Source: Prochlorococcus marinus str. MIT 9312 (lineage in GTDB: Bacteria; Cyanobacteriota; Cyanobacteriia; PCC-6307; Cyanobiaceae). From it: a stretch of 64,000 nt of DNA. Of this stretch, positions 8,787-17,999 are shown one piece after another. The notes beneath the pieces are model-generated. The model saw only the letters and a program-made list of their open reading frames with translations. It was not told where the DNA came from and searched no databases. Positions within the stretch are counted from its first letter, which is position 1; each line of letters begins with the position of its first letter. The DNA lies in assembly GCF_000012645.1 (NCBI RefSeq), contig NC_007577.1, positions 1,645,205 to 1,709,204 of the forward strand, given 5' to 3'. Made by a program: the position numbers and the translations under genes.

Positions 8787-10079
8787 TTAAGTTGATAAAG
8801 AAAGTAGAGAATCCTTTGAAATTAATTTTTCCTCTAATAATTCAGATAATAATTGAATTAATGCAATTTTGATATGAGCTATGTGAGAACCACCTTGAAC
8901 AAAAATATTGTAAGGATCTCTTAGAGGAGCATCAGCGGAAAATTCACTTGTACTACCTTCAATAAATGTACCTCCTGCCATTAATAATTTTGAATCATAT
9001 CCTTCCATTGGTGATGGAACAACATTTAAAAAAGAATCTACTGGTGAAGAATTTTGAAAAGATTGACAAACTTTTTGTACCAAATCAGGATTATTCAATC
9101 TCACTGCTTGAATAAGATCAGATCTATAATTTGCTGGCTCTGGCAAAACCTTAAATCCCAAATTTTTAAAAACTGAGGCAACCATATCAGCACCTTTTAG
9201 TGATTCATGAACAATTTGTGGTGCTAAAAACAAACCCTGCAAAATTAATCTTCCTAGGCCAAAATTTATTCCTGCTGATGAACCAATACCTGGTGAAGTC
9301 AACCTAGAACAGGCCATCTCAACCAACTCTGCATCTCCTGCAATGTACCCACCAGTAGGAACGATTGTCCCTCCCAAATTTTTAATCAATGATCCAGCAA
9401 TGATATTTGCCCCTTTAGAAATAGGTTCACTATCTTCAACAAGCTCTCCATAACAGTTATCAACAAAACATATGCAGTTAGGATCAAGAGAATGAATCAG
9501 ACTACAAATTTTCTCTATCTGATGATTAGTAAGAGATTTTCTCCAACTATATCCACAACTTTTTTGTATGAATACTAATTTGCATGAATTTTCTTTAAAA
9601 GAATGAACAATTTTTTCTTCAAAAGAATCAAAATTCTCGCAGATATTTATTTGCTTATATTCAATCTCAAAATCTTTAAGTGAGCCTTTACCTCCTCCCC
9701 TTATTCCTATCACTTCTTCTAATGTGTCATACGGTTGTCCTGTAAGAGATAACATCACATCTCCAGGTCTAAGAATTCCAAATAAGACGGAACTTATTGC
9801 ATGCGTTCCACTTACAAATTGCATTCTCACAGCTGCCTTTTCAGCAAGAAAAAATCTTGCAAAAACCGCATCAATTTTTTCTCTAGATATATCATCATGA
9901 CCACTACCAGAGGATTGATTGAAATGACTAGTAGAAACTTTTTCTTCCTTAAAAATTGTCAAAATATTATCTAATTTCTGGAAAACCTGATTGGATCTTT
10001 CTTGAAAAACTTTACTTAAACCCTCTTCTACAGAAAGAACAGCATTTTCAGCCAATTTTAAGTTATTGTTTAGTGTCAT
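8787..10079 (-). CDS. PLP-dependent aluminium-resistance / methionine gamma-lyase-like protein
   Basis: A 430-residue fold-type I PLP enzyme of the family annotated as aluminium resistance protein, related to cystathionine and methionine gamma-lyases. Key segments are VSGTHAISSVLFGILRPGD, FVDNCYGELVE, and the likely PLP lysine K233 in GSLIKNLGGTIVPTGGYIAG. The real substrate is unknown; a role in sulfur amino acid breakdown is plausible. It starts four bases after the upstream HTH-like gene ends and stops two bases before gcvH. It therefore appears to be translated with the glycine cleavage genes, hinting at an amino-acid role. Confidence 0.85.
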   Translation of the reverse strand: MTLNNNLKLAENAVLSVEEGLSKVFQERSNQVFQKLDNILTIFKEEKVSTSHFNQSSGSGHDDISREKIDAVFARFFLAEKAAVRMQFVSGTHAISSVLFGILRPGDVMLSLTGQPYDTLEEVIGIRGGGKGSLKDFEIEYKQINICENFDSFEEKIVHSFKENSCKLVFIQKSCGYSWRKSLTNHQIEKICSLIHSLDPNCICFVDNCYGELVEDSEPISKGANIIAGSLIKNLGGTIVPTGGYIAGDAELVEMACSRLTSPGIGSSAGINFGLGRLILQGLFLAPQIVHESLKGADMVASVFKNLGFKVLPEPANYRSDLIQAVRLNNPDLVQKVCQSFQNSSPVDSFLNVVPSPMEGYDSKLLMAGGTFIEGSTSEFSADAPLRDPYNIFVQGGSHIAHIKIALIQLLSELLEEKLISKDSLLSLST

Positions 10080-10082
10080 TAA

Positions 10083-10796
10083 TTATGAAAACTCATGTGA
10101 TTTTTCAGAAGCTAAATTTCTTAATTCTGCGAGGAAAGCATTAGGTCCTCTGCCCTGAAAATAGGAGAGTTTTTTTGAAGCCTCATATAAATCAAGTAGT
10201 TCTCCATCTAATTCTTCAGCCGTATAGTCTCTAATTCCTGCTATTACCTCGGCAAAACGTTCTCTACGGTTAGATTTATTTACAGCATAAGCTTCCATTA
10301 CCTTAATTTTACATGATCTCCAAGCCTTATCCTGACAAAAATGCACTGAAAGGGCATCACTTAAAGCAGAGGCTTCTTCATCTTCTATATACCAGTCAAA
10401 AGATGAAGGGAGAGATTTTAATCCTGAAAATATCTCAAATAATTCCCCGGCCGACAATGGATTACCAGAATCATTTTTTAAGGGTAATGCAGACTCTTGC
10501 AAAGATTTCCATAAATCTGGGTAATCACTTTGTAAACGATCCCTGATTTTTTCTATACCTTGATCAAGAATCGTATTAACTTGAGCTAAAGCAAGAAAAA
10601 CCTCAGGTCCTGGCGAAGATAACTTTCCATTCCTAAGATTAGAAATTTGCGAATTATGAACTTTACCTAAATCAAGAATTTCAGAAAGTAATGGCAAAAC
10701 CCTATGTGACCAACCATTCCTCTCATGCCAGAGGTGTATCAAATGAGCCATAGCCCTTCGACCTCTAGATAATTTATCGCGATATCCGAGACTCAC
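10083..10796 (-). CDS. Conserved picocyanobacterial protein with an XRE-like helix-turn-helix
   Basis: A 237-residue protein of unknown function, starting with GTG (ATG occurs at codon 16). Residues about 40-75 (LGKVHNSQISNLRNGKLSSPGPEVFLALAQVN) read like a Cro/XRE-type helix-turn-helix: SQISNLRNGK would be the recognition helix and turn. The rest is mostly charged helix with no known motif. It is the first gene of the minus-strand cluster with the PLP lyase, gcvH and gcvP. It faces desC across 75 bases, so it could regulate its own operon or desC. That role is inference. Confidence 0.7.
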   Translation of the reverse strand: MSLGYRDKLSRGRRAMAHLIHLWHERNGWSHRVLPLLSEILDLGKVHNSQISNLRNGKLSSPGPEVFLALAQVNTILDQGIEKIRDRLQSDYPDLWKSLQESALPLKNDSGNPLSAGELFEIFSGLKSLPSSFDWYIEDEEASALSDALSVHFCQDKAWRSCKIKVMEAYAVNKSNRRERFAEVIAGIRDYTAEELDGELLDLYEASKKLSYFQGRGPNAFLAELRNLASEKSHEFS

Positions 10797-10871
10797 AGAT
10801 AATTAAACTTATCAATAGTATAGTATGATAATATTACATATCGGTAATTTTGAAAATAGTATTTCAATATC

Positions 10872-11810
10872 ATGAATTCAGTAATTTTCCAAGAAACAGC
10901 AAAATTAAAAAAACCTGTTCCAGCTGAAAAAGTTATAGAACTCTCAGAAAAATTAGTAGAACCTTCCCGCCATTCAAAAAAATATCCTCCAAGACTTCAT
11001 AAAACTTGGGGAACAATAGTTTTCATGGTTGCAATTCATATTCTTTCCCTTATAGCTTTACAACCAAAGTTTTGGAGTCTACCTGCAGTCACATCATTAT
11101 TATTTTTTTACTGGGTAACTGCTTGTTTAGGAGTCACTCTTGGATATCACAGATTGTTATCACACAGATCGTTCATTGTTCCAAGATGGTTAGAAAGATT
11201 TTTTGCTACCTGCGGAGCTATAAGTTGCCAGCATGGACCTATTGATTGGGTGGGTTTACATAGGCATCACCACTCCTTTTCAGATACAGAAGTAGATCAT
11301 CACAATAGTAAAAAAGGTTTTTGGTGGAGTCATATGGGTTGGATGTTTAAAGACGTTGAAGCACTGAAAGCTGTACCAAAACTAAGTGCAGATTTAATTA
11401 AAGATCCATACTATAGATTCCTAAATAAATATTTTTTATTTTTGCAAATTCCTATTGGACTTTCTTTGTTCGCAATAGGTCAAAAATTAGGAGTTGGTGG
11501 TTGGGCTTTGGTGCTATGGGGAATTCCATTGAGACTTGTAGTCGTTTATCACATAACCTGGCTAGTAAATTCAGCCACTCATTGTTGGGGTAAGGCACCA
11601 TTTGAAAGTGGTGACTCATCCAAAAATAATGCGTGGGTTGCTGCATTAACATTTGGAGAAGGTTGGCATAATAATCATCATGCATTCCCCAATTCTGCAA
11701 AACAAGGATTATTTAGAGGTCAAATCGATATAACTTGGGAACATATTAAGATTCTTGCGAAATTTGGTCTTGCAAAAAAAGTAAAGTTACCCTCTAGGTC
11801 TTATTATTAA
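10872..11810 (+). CDS. desC: Acyl-lipid delta-9 fatty acid desaturase
   Basis: A 312-residue membrane di-iron desaturase that puts the first double bond into membrane fatty acids, controlling fluidity. All three histidine boxes are present: HRLLSH at 93-98, HRHHH at 130-134 and HNNHH at 266-270. Hydrophobic segments flank them (about 48-66, 72-92 and 185-240), as in the DesC family. Length is typical for the acyl-lipid type. It faces the HTH-like gene and is followed 20 bases later by rplI. Confidence 0.93.
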   Translation: MNSVIFQETAKLKKPVPAEKVIELSEKLVEPSRHSKKYPPRLHKTWGTIVFMVAIHILSLIALQPKFWSLPAVTSLLFFYWVTACLGVTLGYHRLLSHRSFIVPRWLERFFATCGAISCQHGPIDWVGLHRHHHSFSDTEVDHHNSKKGFWWSHMGWMFKDVEALKAVPKLSADLIKDPYYRFLNKYFLFLQIPIGLSLFAIGQKLGVGGWALVLWGIPLRLVVVYHITWLVNSATHCWGKAPFESGDSSKNNAWVAALTFGEGWHNNHHAFPNSAKQGLFRGQIDITWEHIKILAKFGLAKKVKLPSRSYY

Positions 11811-11830
11811 CTATATTGTTCAATATTTTC

Positions 11831-12286
11831 ATGGCTAAAAGAGTAAAAGTCGCATTAACTGAATCAATCGCATCACTGGGTAAAGAAGGAGATCTAGTTG
11901 AAGTAGCACCTGGATATGCAAGAAATTTTCTATTACCTTATGGCAAGGCAATGAATGTAACACCAGCAGTCCTTAAACAAATTGAAAGGAAAAAAGAAAA
12001 AGAAAAAATTGCTGCTGATAAATTAAAGCAAGAAGCTTTAGATTTCCAAACTGCATTATCTACAATAGGTAGGTTCACTATCAAAAAACAGGTTGGAGAA
12101 GATGGTGTCCTTTTTGGAACGGTTACTAATGGGGATGTTGCCGAAGCAATAGAAGCAGCAACTAAAAAAGAAATTGATAGAAGAAACATCACAGTTCCTG
12201 ATATTCATAATTTAGGTTCCTTTACTGCAAAAATAAAATTACATCCAGATGTAAATGCAGAAGTAAATATTGAAGTAACAAGTTAA
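11831..12286 (+). CDS. rplI: 50S ribosomal protein L9
   Basis: A 151-residue large-subunit protein. The N-terminal domain reads [36 protein letters not shown], split here only by normal family variation. It is followed by a long basic helix (about 45-75) and the C-terminal rRNA-binding domain with [12 protein letters not shown] chose the ATG at 11831 (MAKRVKV) rather than a TTG five codons upstream, because the family starts there. dnaB follows 58 bases later; an rplI-dnaB neighbourhood is common in bacteria. Confidence 0.96.
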   Translation: MAKRVKVALTESIASLGKEGDLVEVAPGYARNFLLPYGKAMNVTPAVLKQIERKKEKEKIAADKLKQEALDFQTALSTIGRFTIKKQVGEDGVLFGTVTNGDVAEAIEAATKKEIDRRNITVPDIHNLGSFTAKIKLHPDVNAEVNIEVTS

Positions 12287-12344
12287 TCAATTTGTTGCAT
12301 TATTTTGAAAAGTAGTCAGAGTATATATCTAAGCAATTAAAGAT

Positions 12345-13727
12345 ATGGTTTCCGTACCTTTTCCAAATAATGGGCAAAATAAAAATTTTAAAAAGGATTT
12401 TAATAGTGAAAATTCTGGATTAGTGCCTCCTCAAAACGTTCAAGCAGAGGAAGCTGTTCTTGGTGGCATACTTCTTGATCCAGACGCGATCGGAAGAATT
12501 GCAGACTTAATTAAACCTGAAGCTTTTTATATAAATGCCCATCAAGAGATTTATAGAACAGCATTAATGCTGCATAGCCAGGGTAAACCAACTGATTTAA
12601 CATCAATGAGTGCTTGGTTAGCAGATAATGGATCACTAGAAAAAATTGGAGGGAACAGCAAACTGGTAGAACTAGTTGAAAATGTTTCATCTACAGCTTC
12701 CATAGAACAAGTTGCTAATTTAATTAACGACAAATTCATGAGAAGGCAGCTTATCAGATCTGGAAATGAGGTGGTTCAACTAGGTTTTGATCAGACTCAA
12801 GATACTAATGAAGTTTTAGATAAAGCGGAGCAAAAAATATTTGAAATCAGTCAAGAAAAACCTTCAAAAGGTCTTACTCAAGCAGCTGAAATCCTCACAA
12901 GCACTTTCAATGAAATAGAGTCGAGATCATTAGGTACTTCAGTAGCTGGAATTCCTGTAAATTTTTACGACCTTGATGCGATGACTCAAGGTTTTCAAAG
13001 AAGTGATTTGATAATTGTTGCTGGCAGACCTTCAATGGGAAAAACTTCAATAGTTCTTAATCTGGCTAAAAATGTTGCACAATCTCAAGATTTACCTGTT
13101 TGCGTATTTAGCCTTGAAATGAGTAAAGAACAATTGACATATAGACTACTCTCTATGGAAGTTGGAATCGAGAGTGGCAGGCTAAGAACAGGAAGATTAC
13201 AGCAAGATGAATGGCCTTTACTTGGAGAGGGTATCAATTCATTAGGTCAATTACCAATATTTATAGATGACAAACCTAACTTAAGTGTTTTAGAGATGAG
13301 ATCTCTATGCAGACGATTAATAGCTGAACAAAAAAAAGAATTAGGATTAATTGTGATTGATTACCTCCAGTTGATGGAAGGATCAACCCCTGATAATAGA
13401 GTGCAGGAACTTTCACGAATCACAAGAGGTCTTAAAAGCATGGCCAGAGAATTAAAAGTGCCAGTAGTAGCTTTATCTCAGCTAAGTAGAGGAGTAGAGT
13501 CTAGAACAAATAAAAGACCAATGTTAAGCGATCTAAGAGAATCAGGATCTATTGAACAAGATGCAGATTTAGTATTAATGATTTATAGAGATGAATACTA
13601 TAATCCAGATACTGAAGATAGAGGAATTACAGAGATCATTGTCACTAAACATAGAAATGGACCCGTAGGAACTGTTAAATTATTATTTGAACCTCAATTT
13701 ACGAGATTTAGAAATTTAGCTAATTAA
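12345..13727 (+). CDS. dnaB: Replicative DNA helicase DnaB
   Basis: A 460-residue hexameric helicase that unwinds DNA at the replication fork. The N-terminal DnaG-interacting domain opens with [18 protein letters not shown]. The RecA-like C-terminal domain has Walker [10 protein letters not shown] at 227-235 (catalytic K233) and the Walker B region [10 protein letters not shown]. The [12 protein letters not shown] segment contains sensor and arginine-finger residues. The gene is uninterrupted: there is no intein, although some cyanobacterial dnaB genes carry one. mnmG begins 13 bases downstream. Confidence 0.97.
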   Translation: MVSVPFPNNGQNKNFKKDFNSENSGLVPPQNVQAEEAVLGGILLDPDAIGRIADLIKPEAFYINAHQEIYRTALMLHSQGKPTDLTSMSAWLADNGSLEKIGGNSKLVELVENVSSTASIEQVANLINDKFMRRQLIRSGNEVVQLGFDQTQDTNEVLDKAEQKIFEISQEKPSKGLTQAAEILTSTFNEIESRSLGTSVAGIPVNFYDLDAMTQGFQRSDLIIVAGRPSMGKTSIVLNLAKNVAQSQDLPVCVFSLEMSKEQLTYRLLSMEVGIESGRLRTGRLQQDEWPLLGEGINSLGQLPIFIDDKPNLSVLEMRSLCRRLIAEQKKELGLIVIDYLQLMEGSTPDNRVQELSRITRGLKSMARELKVPVVALSQLSRGVESRTNKRPMLSDLRESGSIEQDADLVLMIYRDEYYNPDTEDRGITEIIVTKHRNGPVGTVKLLFEPQFTRFRNLAN

Positions 13728-13740
13728 ATCGATCCGAATA

Positions 13741-15729
13741 ATGCAAGATCATCACTCAACAAATGAATCTTTTGACATTGTCGTCATTGGAGGAGGACAT
13801 GCGGGATGTGAAGCAGCTATAACATCAGCAAAATTAGGATTTTCTACAGCCTTATTCACAATCAATTTAGATAGGATTGCCTGGCAACCTTGTAACCCTG
13901 CAGTTGGCGGGCCAGCAAAAAGTCAGTTAGTGCATGAAGTTGATGCATTAGGAGGAATCATTGGAAAATTAGCTGATAAAACAGCTATACAAAAAAGAAT
14001 ATTAAATGCAAGTAAAGGACCAGCTGTATGGGCATTAAGAGCTCAAACAGATAAAAGAGAATACTCAAAAAAGATGATCGAAATCCTTCAAAATACAGAT
14101 AATTTATCTTTAAAAGAAGCAATGATTACTGAACTGGATATTGCAAAGACTGAAGAAATTGGATTGAACTCAAAAAAAATCGTAAAAAAAAGAATAAAGG
14201 GTGTCAGGACTTTCTTTGGTAGTTATTATTCAGCAAGATCAGTTATCATCACAGCTGGTACGTTCTTAGAAGGAAGAATATGGATAGGAAATAAATCAAT
14301 GTCAGCTGGTAGATCGGGCGAACAAGCAGCAAAAGGTCTTACTAAAAATTTGCACGAAATTGGTATCAAAACAGAACGTTTAAAAACAGGAACTCCAGCA
14401 AGAGTTGATAAAAGAAGTATAATTTTTGATGAATTAGATGCTCAACCAAGTACTGCAGCAGATAAATATTTTTCGTTTGACCCAAATATAAAAAATAATA
14501 TGCCCCAAGTTAGTTGTCACATAACAAGAACAACTACCAAAACACATCAACTAATTCGAGACAATTTACATTTAACTCCCATTTACGGCGGTTTTATTGA
14601 TAGTAAGGGGCCAAGATATTGTCCATCAATTGAAGATAAAATCGTTAAATTTGCTGATAAAGAATCACATCAAATTTTCTTAGAACCAGAAGGAATTAAT
14701 ACCCCTGAAATATATGTACAAGGATTTTCTACAGGTTTACCCGAAAATATTCAATTAGAACTTTTAAGAACCTTACCTGGATTAAGTGAATGTAAAATGT
14801 TGCGACCAGCATATGCTGTCGAGTACGACTATATACCTGCAACACAGCTCCAAACATCACTAGAAACGAAAGAAATTGAATATTTATTTAGCGCTGGACA
14901 AATTAATGGAACTACTGGTTATGAAGAAGCAGCAGCACAAGGATTAGTTGCAGGAGTCAATGCGACAAGAAAACTAAACGAAAAAGACCCAATAATCTTC
15001 ACTAGAGAAAGCAGTTATATAGGAACAATGATCAATGATTTAATTACCAAAGATCTCAAAGAACCATACAGAGTTCTCACTAGTAGGAGTGAATATAGGT
15101 TAACTCTTAGAGGAGATAATGCAGATAGAAGATTAACCCCATTAGGTTATCAAATAGGGCTAATTGATGAGAAAAGATGGTGGGCCTATCAAGAAAAAAT
15201 GAACCTCCTCGAGGAAGAAAAATTAAGATTAAATAACACCCGTTTAAAAAATACCGATGAAATATCAAAAAACATAGAATTAGACACGGGATCAAAGATC
15301 AAAGGCTCAACAACTTTGAAAGAACTCTTAAAAAGACCAAACTTTCATTATTCAGATCTAATTAAATATAATTTGACTGAAAAAAATCTAGGTTCTTCAA
15401 TACAGGAAGGTGTTGAAATAGATATTAAATACGAGGGTTACCTTAAAAGACAAAAAAACAACATTGAACAAATAAATCGTCAAAGCTGTAAATCTCTACC
15501 TCAAGAAATAAATTATGAAAAGATAGATACATTATCTTTAGAAGCTAGAGAAAATTTGAATAAGATAAAACCAAAAAATTTTGGTGATGCTTCAAAAATT
15601 CCTGGAGTAAGCAAAGCTGATTTAACTGCATTACTTGTTTGGCTAAAAATAAGAGAAATAAAGAAAGAAAAGGCAAATATTTTTGTCAAAAAAAGTTATC
15701 ATCTTAAAAGTAATCCGTCAGAGCACTGA
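13741..15729 (+). CDS. mnmG: tRNA uridine 5-carboxymethylaminomethyl modification enzyme MnmG (GidA)
   Basis: A 662-residue FAD enzyme that works with MnmE to modify the wobble uridine of certain tRNAs. It has the FAD-binding loop [13 protein letters not shown] near residue 15, the [22 protein letters not shown] signature, the second glycine-rich [12 protein letters not shown], the [11 protein letters not shown] motif, and the C-terminal [17 protein letters not shown] domain. It is slightly longer than the usual 620-640 residues because of charged inserts and tail. The TGA stop at 15727-15729 overlaps a CTG codon in the frame of the next gene. Confidence 0.96.
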   Translation: MQDHHSTNESFDIVVIGGGHAGCEAAITSAKLGFSTALFTINLDRIAWQPCNPAVGGPAKSQLVHEVDALGGIIGKLADKTAIQKRILNASKGPAVWALRAQTDKREYSKKMIEILQNTDNLSLKEAMITELDIAKTEEIGLNSKKIVKKRIKGVRTFFGSYYSARSVIITAGTFLEGRIWIGNKSMSAGRSGEQAAKGLTKNLHEIGIKTERLKTGTPARVDKRSIIFDELDAQPSTAADKYFSFDPNIKNNMPQVSCHITRTTTKTHQLIRDNLHLTPIYGGFIDSKGPRYCPSIEDKIVKFADKESHQIFLEPEGINTPEIYVQGFSTGLPENIQLELLRTLPGLSECKMLRPAYAVEYDYIPATQLQTSLETKEIEYLFSAGQINGTTGYEEAAAQGLVAGVNATRKLNEKDPIIFTRESSYIGTMINDLITKDLKEPYRVLTSRSEYRLTLRGDNADRRLTPLGYQIGLIDEKRWWAYQEKMNLLEEEKLRLNNTRLKNTDEISKNIELDTGSKIKGSTTLKELLKRPNFHYSDLIKYNLTEKNLGSSIQEGVEIDIKYEGYLKRQKNNIEQINRQSCKSLPQEINYEKIDTLSLEARENLNKIKPKNFGDASKIPGVSKADLTALLVWLKIREIKKEKANIFVKKSYHLKSNPSEH

Positions 15730-15788
15730 ATAATAAACTTTTTAACTCACCAAAAATTTTATGGGAAGAAAAAGCCTCTACTTTTTTA

Positions 15789-16331
15789 GTGAAAAATTCA
15801 TTACCAAAAATATCAGGTCCATGGAAATTAATGCTGCTTGGAGATGGAAGTCCGACTAGACATCTACAACTTTTAACTAATCAAGAGACGAAAATTAAAT
15901 TAATTTCAATGCAACTAGATCCTCTATTCATTGAAGAAGGTCCTAAAGAATTAAATCAGTTAAATGGCCCTTTAATTAGAAGACAAGTATGGATTAAAAA
16001 CAATAATAAAAACCTAGCATGGGCAGAAAGTTGGTGGAATACAGAACAAGTGAATGAAAATTTAAAAGCCAAAGAAGAACCAATTTGGAAGAATTTAACA
16101 CAAGACAGATCAGAATTGTTTAGAGAAGTTGATCGAATTTCACTTGTTAATTCAAATTGGTTAGAAGATGAATTTTGTTTTAAAGGCCCATTCTGGTCAA
16201 GGAATTATAGATTTTTTCGAGATAAAAAGCCCCTAACAATTATTAGAGAAGTGTTCAATCCACATTTAGAAAGTTTATTAGGTTATTCAGGAATTAAAGA
16301 ATTTACGCAACTATACTCTTCTTCTTCTTGA
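15789..16331 (+). CDS. Cyanobacterial chorismate lyase (UbiC-like), start uncertain
   Basis: At least 180 residues. The pattern LMLLGDGSPTRHLQLLT, then RRQVWI with R65, AWAESWW, and GPFWSRNYRF...TIIREVF with E154 parallels UbiC. Its arginine and glutamate active-site residues appear conserved. In cyanobacteria this enzyme turns chorismate into 4-hydroxybenzoate for plastoquinone. The listed start is the only standard one, a GTG at 15789. However, the frame is open and protein-like (NSPKILWEEKASTFLV) back to 15712, and a CTG at 15726 overlaps the mnmG stop; starting there would give 201 residues. The 3' end overlaps the convergent gene by 21 bases. Confidence 0.75.
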   Translation: MKNSLPKISGPWKLMLLGDGSPTRHLQLLTNQETKIKLISMQLDPLFIEEGPKELNQLNGPLIRRQVWIKNNNKNLAWAESWWNTEQVNENLKAKEEPIWKNLTQDRSELFREVDRISLVNSNWLEDEFCFKGPFWSRNYRFFRDKKPLTIIREVFNPHLESLLGYSGIKEFTQLYSSSS

Positions 16332-16874
16332 TCTGGGAAGATTTCTTGATTTTAATTGACCTTTTTGGTTTGATTCATCTCTTGATTTGGTATTCTCTTT
16401 TTCTGAAGCTCTTTGCCATCTTTCAACTTTGAAATCCATTTCATCTGGCCAATCTTCATCTTTACTCTCTTTCACATAAGGTAATTTTTTTTGCTCAGTT
16501 GTCTGTAAGTTTTTTGGTTGCCTTAAAGATATTGCTTCTAAAGGTCTTTTTGAGTACGGTTTAGCAGATTCATAAGAATTTGATTCTCTAGTAAATGTCT
16601 TAATATCGCTGTTATCATCGTAAAAATTATCATCATACCAATCATCATTATCTTCATCAAAAAATAAATCTACTTTTTCAGATACCCATCTTCCTACTTT
16701 TTTAACACTCTTACTTGTTATTCCTTGAAAATCTGAGTTCCTTCTTTTACCTGGCCTAGCACCAGATACTCCATCGACAAATTGTCTTCCAGTTTCAAAA
16801 ATTTTATCAACTTGTTTATCAACAATATTTCTATCAAAACTATTTCTAAGATTTCTAATTCTCCTTGAATCCAT
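16311..16874 (-). CDS. Conserved charged protein of unknown function
   Basis: A 187-residue highly charged protein. The N-terminus is basic and structured (RIRNLRNSFDRNIVDKQVDKIF, then GVSGARPGKRRNSD). An acidic low-complexity middle follows (FFDEDNDDWYDDNFYDDNSD, about 70-90), and it ends with a basic arginine-rich tail (SRNLPRSRRRRV). There is no signal peptide or membrane segment. The alternating charge suggests nucleic-acid or protein binding through a disordered region, but no function is known to me. The GARPGRR-type segment looks like a conserved picocyanobacterial family. The start is ATG. Confidence 0.75.
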   Translation of the reverse strand: MDSRRIRNLRNSFDRNIVDKQVDKIFETGRQFVDGVSGARPGKRRNSDFQGITSKSVKKVGRWVSEKVDLFFDEDNDDWYDDNFYDDNSDIKTFTRESNSYESAKPYSKRPLEAISLRQPKNLQTTEQKKLPYVKESKDEDWPDEMDFKVERWQRASEKENTKSRDESNQKGQLKSRNLPRSRRRRV

Positions 16875-16957
16875 AAATTATTATGCTTTTTAAAATATAA
16901 ATTACATTAAAAAAATAAATAATTCCAAATATAGAAACAAAAACACATCTTATATTT

Positions 16958-17485
16958 TTAATCAAACAAAATTAAACAGTTTTTATTCCATGATCCATTA
17001 AAGAAATTTAAACAACATTTTTTACAGGCAATATTCTTTATTCTTTTCCTATAGAAAAATTTCTCACCACAATTTTGACAAGTTCCTATATATTTTAATT
17101 CTCTCCTTTCAATAGGAAATGAGTGTCTTACAGAAATTTGAAAATTCTTCTCTTTCTCATTAATCTCATTCATCTTTGCTAAGAAATTTGGGCCATGTAT
17201 CTCATTTTTTTTTAATATCCTATCTACCCATGCATGAATCATTTCATGACATAAAGTACTGTTTATTTCACTAGTCGACAATTTACTCAAAATAGGTTTC
17301 GATAAGATAATTTCAGAATCTACAACACCATTCATTCGTTTTCTTTTATAAAAACCAGCAGTAGTTTTTAATCTATTGTCACTCCATCTAACTTTTACTA
17401 AAGGTTGATTATTAACCGCTAAAGAATTTTCAAAATATTGGCTATTAAATCTATGAAATAAAGGTAAAAGAGGAATTACAGGCAT
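16958..17485 (-). CDS. SprT-like zinc metalloprotease
   Basis: A 175-residue protein with the zinc-protease motif HEMIH at 80-84 in STLCHEMIHAW, a downstream EIHGPNF segment (third zinc ligand region), and a C-terminal zinc ribbon of CxxC pairs (C136/C139 and C154/C157). That arrangement is the SprT/SprT-like family, whose eukaryotic member Spartan cleaves DNA-protein crosslinks; bacterial roles are poorly known. It is followed on the same strand, 83 bases later, by the charged-protein gene. It is divergent from the membrane-anchored protein and two genes from an ATP-dependent DNA ligase. Confidence 0.85.
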   Translation of the reverse strand: MPVIPLLPLFHRFNSQYFENSLAVNNQPLVKVRWSDNRLKTTAGFYKRKRMNGVVDSEIILSKPILSKLSTSEINSTLCHEMIHAWVDRILKKNEIHGPNFLAKMNEINEKEKNFQISVRHSFPIERRELKYIGTCQNCGEKFFYRKRIKNIACKKCCLNFFNGSWNKNCLILFD

Positions 17486-17570
17486 TATGGATTAAAATTA
17501 ATATTATTTTGACAAAAAAAGCCATCAAAAACGATTTCTTTTCTTAAAGTAATAAAAAACTCAAATCAAC

Positions 17571-17990
17571 ATGGATGCAACACTAGTAAAAGATATCGGA
17601 ATTAAAGCTTTATTAGTTGGCGGAGCAGTACTAGTTTCTTTTTGGACTTTTAATGCAGTCAAATTAGTTATAAGCGCCAGGGGAATTAATCCATTAGTAA
17701 GAAAGTTTTTTGATCAAATAGCTGCTGGCAGAATTGATGCAGCTTATGGTTTAACTACAAAAACCTATAAAACCCATGTTAAGCGCCAAGACTTTCTTAA
17801 ATTTTTAGCTAGTTTAAACCTCAATAAATACAGAAATTTAAAATCAGGAAGACCTAGAGTTCAAGAAGATCAAATCATAATAACTTTGAATTTAAAATCA
17901 GAAGACAAACAAGATGAGCTCCCATTAGATTTTACTTTCGCAAAAACTAACAATGATTGGAAAATAGACAGAATAGCTAAAGTGAATTAA
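17571..17990 (+). CDS. Membrane-anchored conserved protein of unknown function
   Basis: A 139-residue protein with one hydrophobic N-terminal segment (about 11-33, IKALLVGGAVLVSFWTFNAVKLVI). Its soluble remainder (FFDQIAAGRIDAAYGLTTKTY, then LPLDFTFAKTNNDWKIDRI) resembles NTF2-like or DUF4864-type small domains found in periplasmic or membrane-attached proteins. No catalytic residues are evident. The ligase gene begins nine bases after its stop, so they are probably co-transcribed; whether they share a function is unknown. Confidence 0.7.
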   Translation: MDATLVKDIGIKALLVGGAVLVSFWTFNAVKLVISARGINPLVRKFFDQIAAGRIDAAYGLTTKTYKTHVKRQDFLKFLASLNLNKYRNLKSGRPRVQEDQIIITLNLKSEDKQDELPLDFTFAKTNNDWKIDRIAKVN

Positions 17991-17999
17991 TAATTTCCT

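Noticed and set aside
12345..13727. Intein in dnaB
   Set aside because: The helicase motifs are contiguous and the length is 460 residues, with no insertion.
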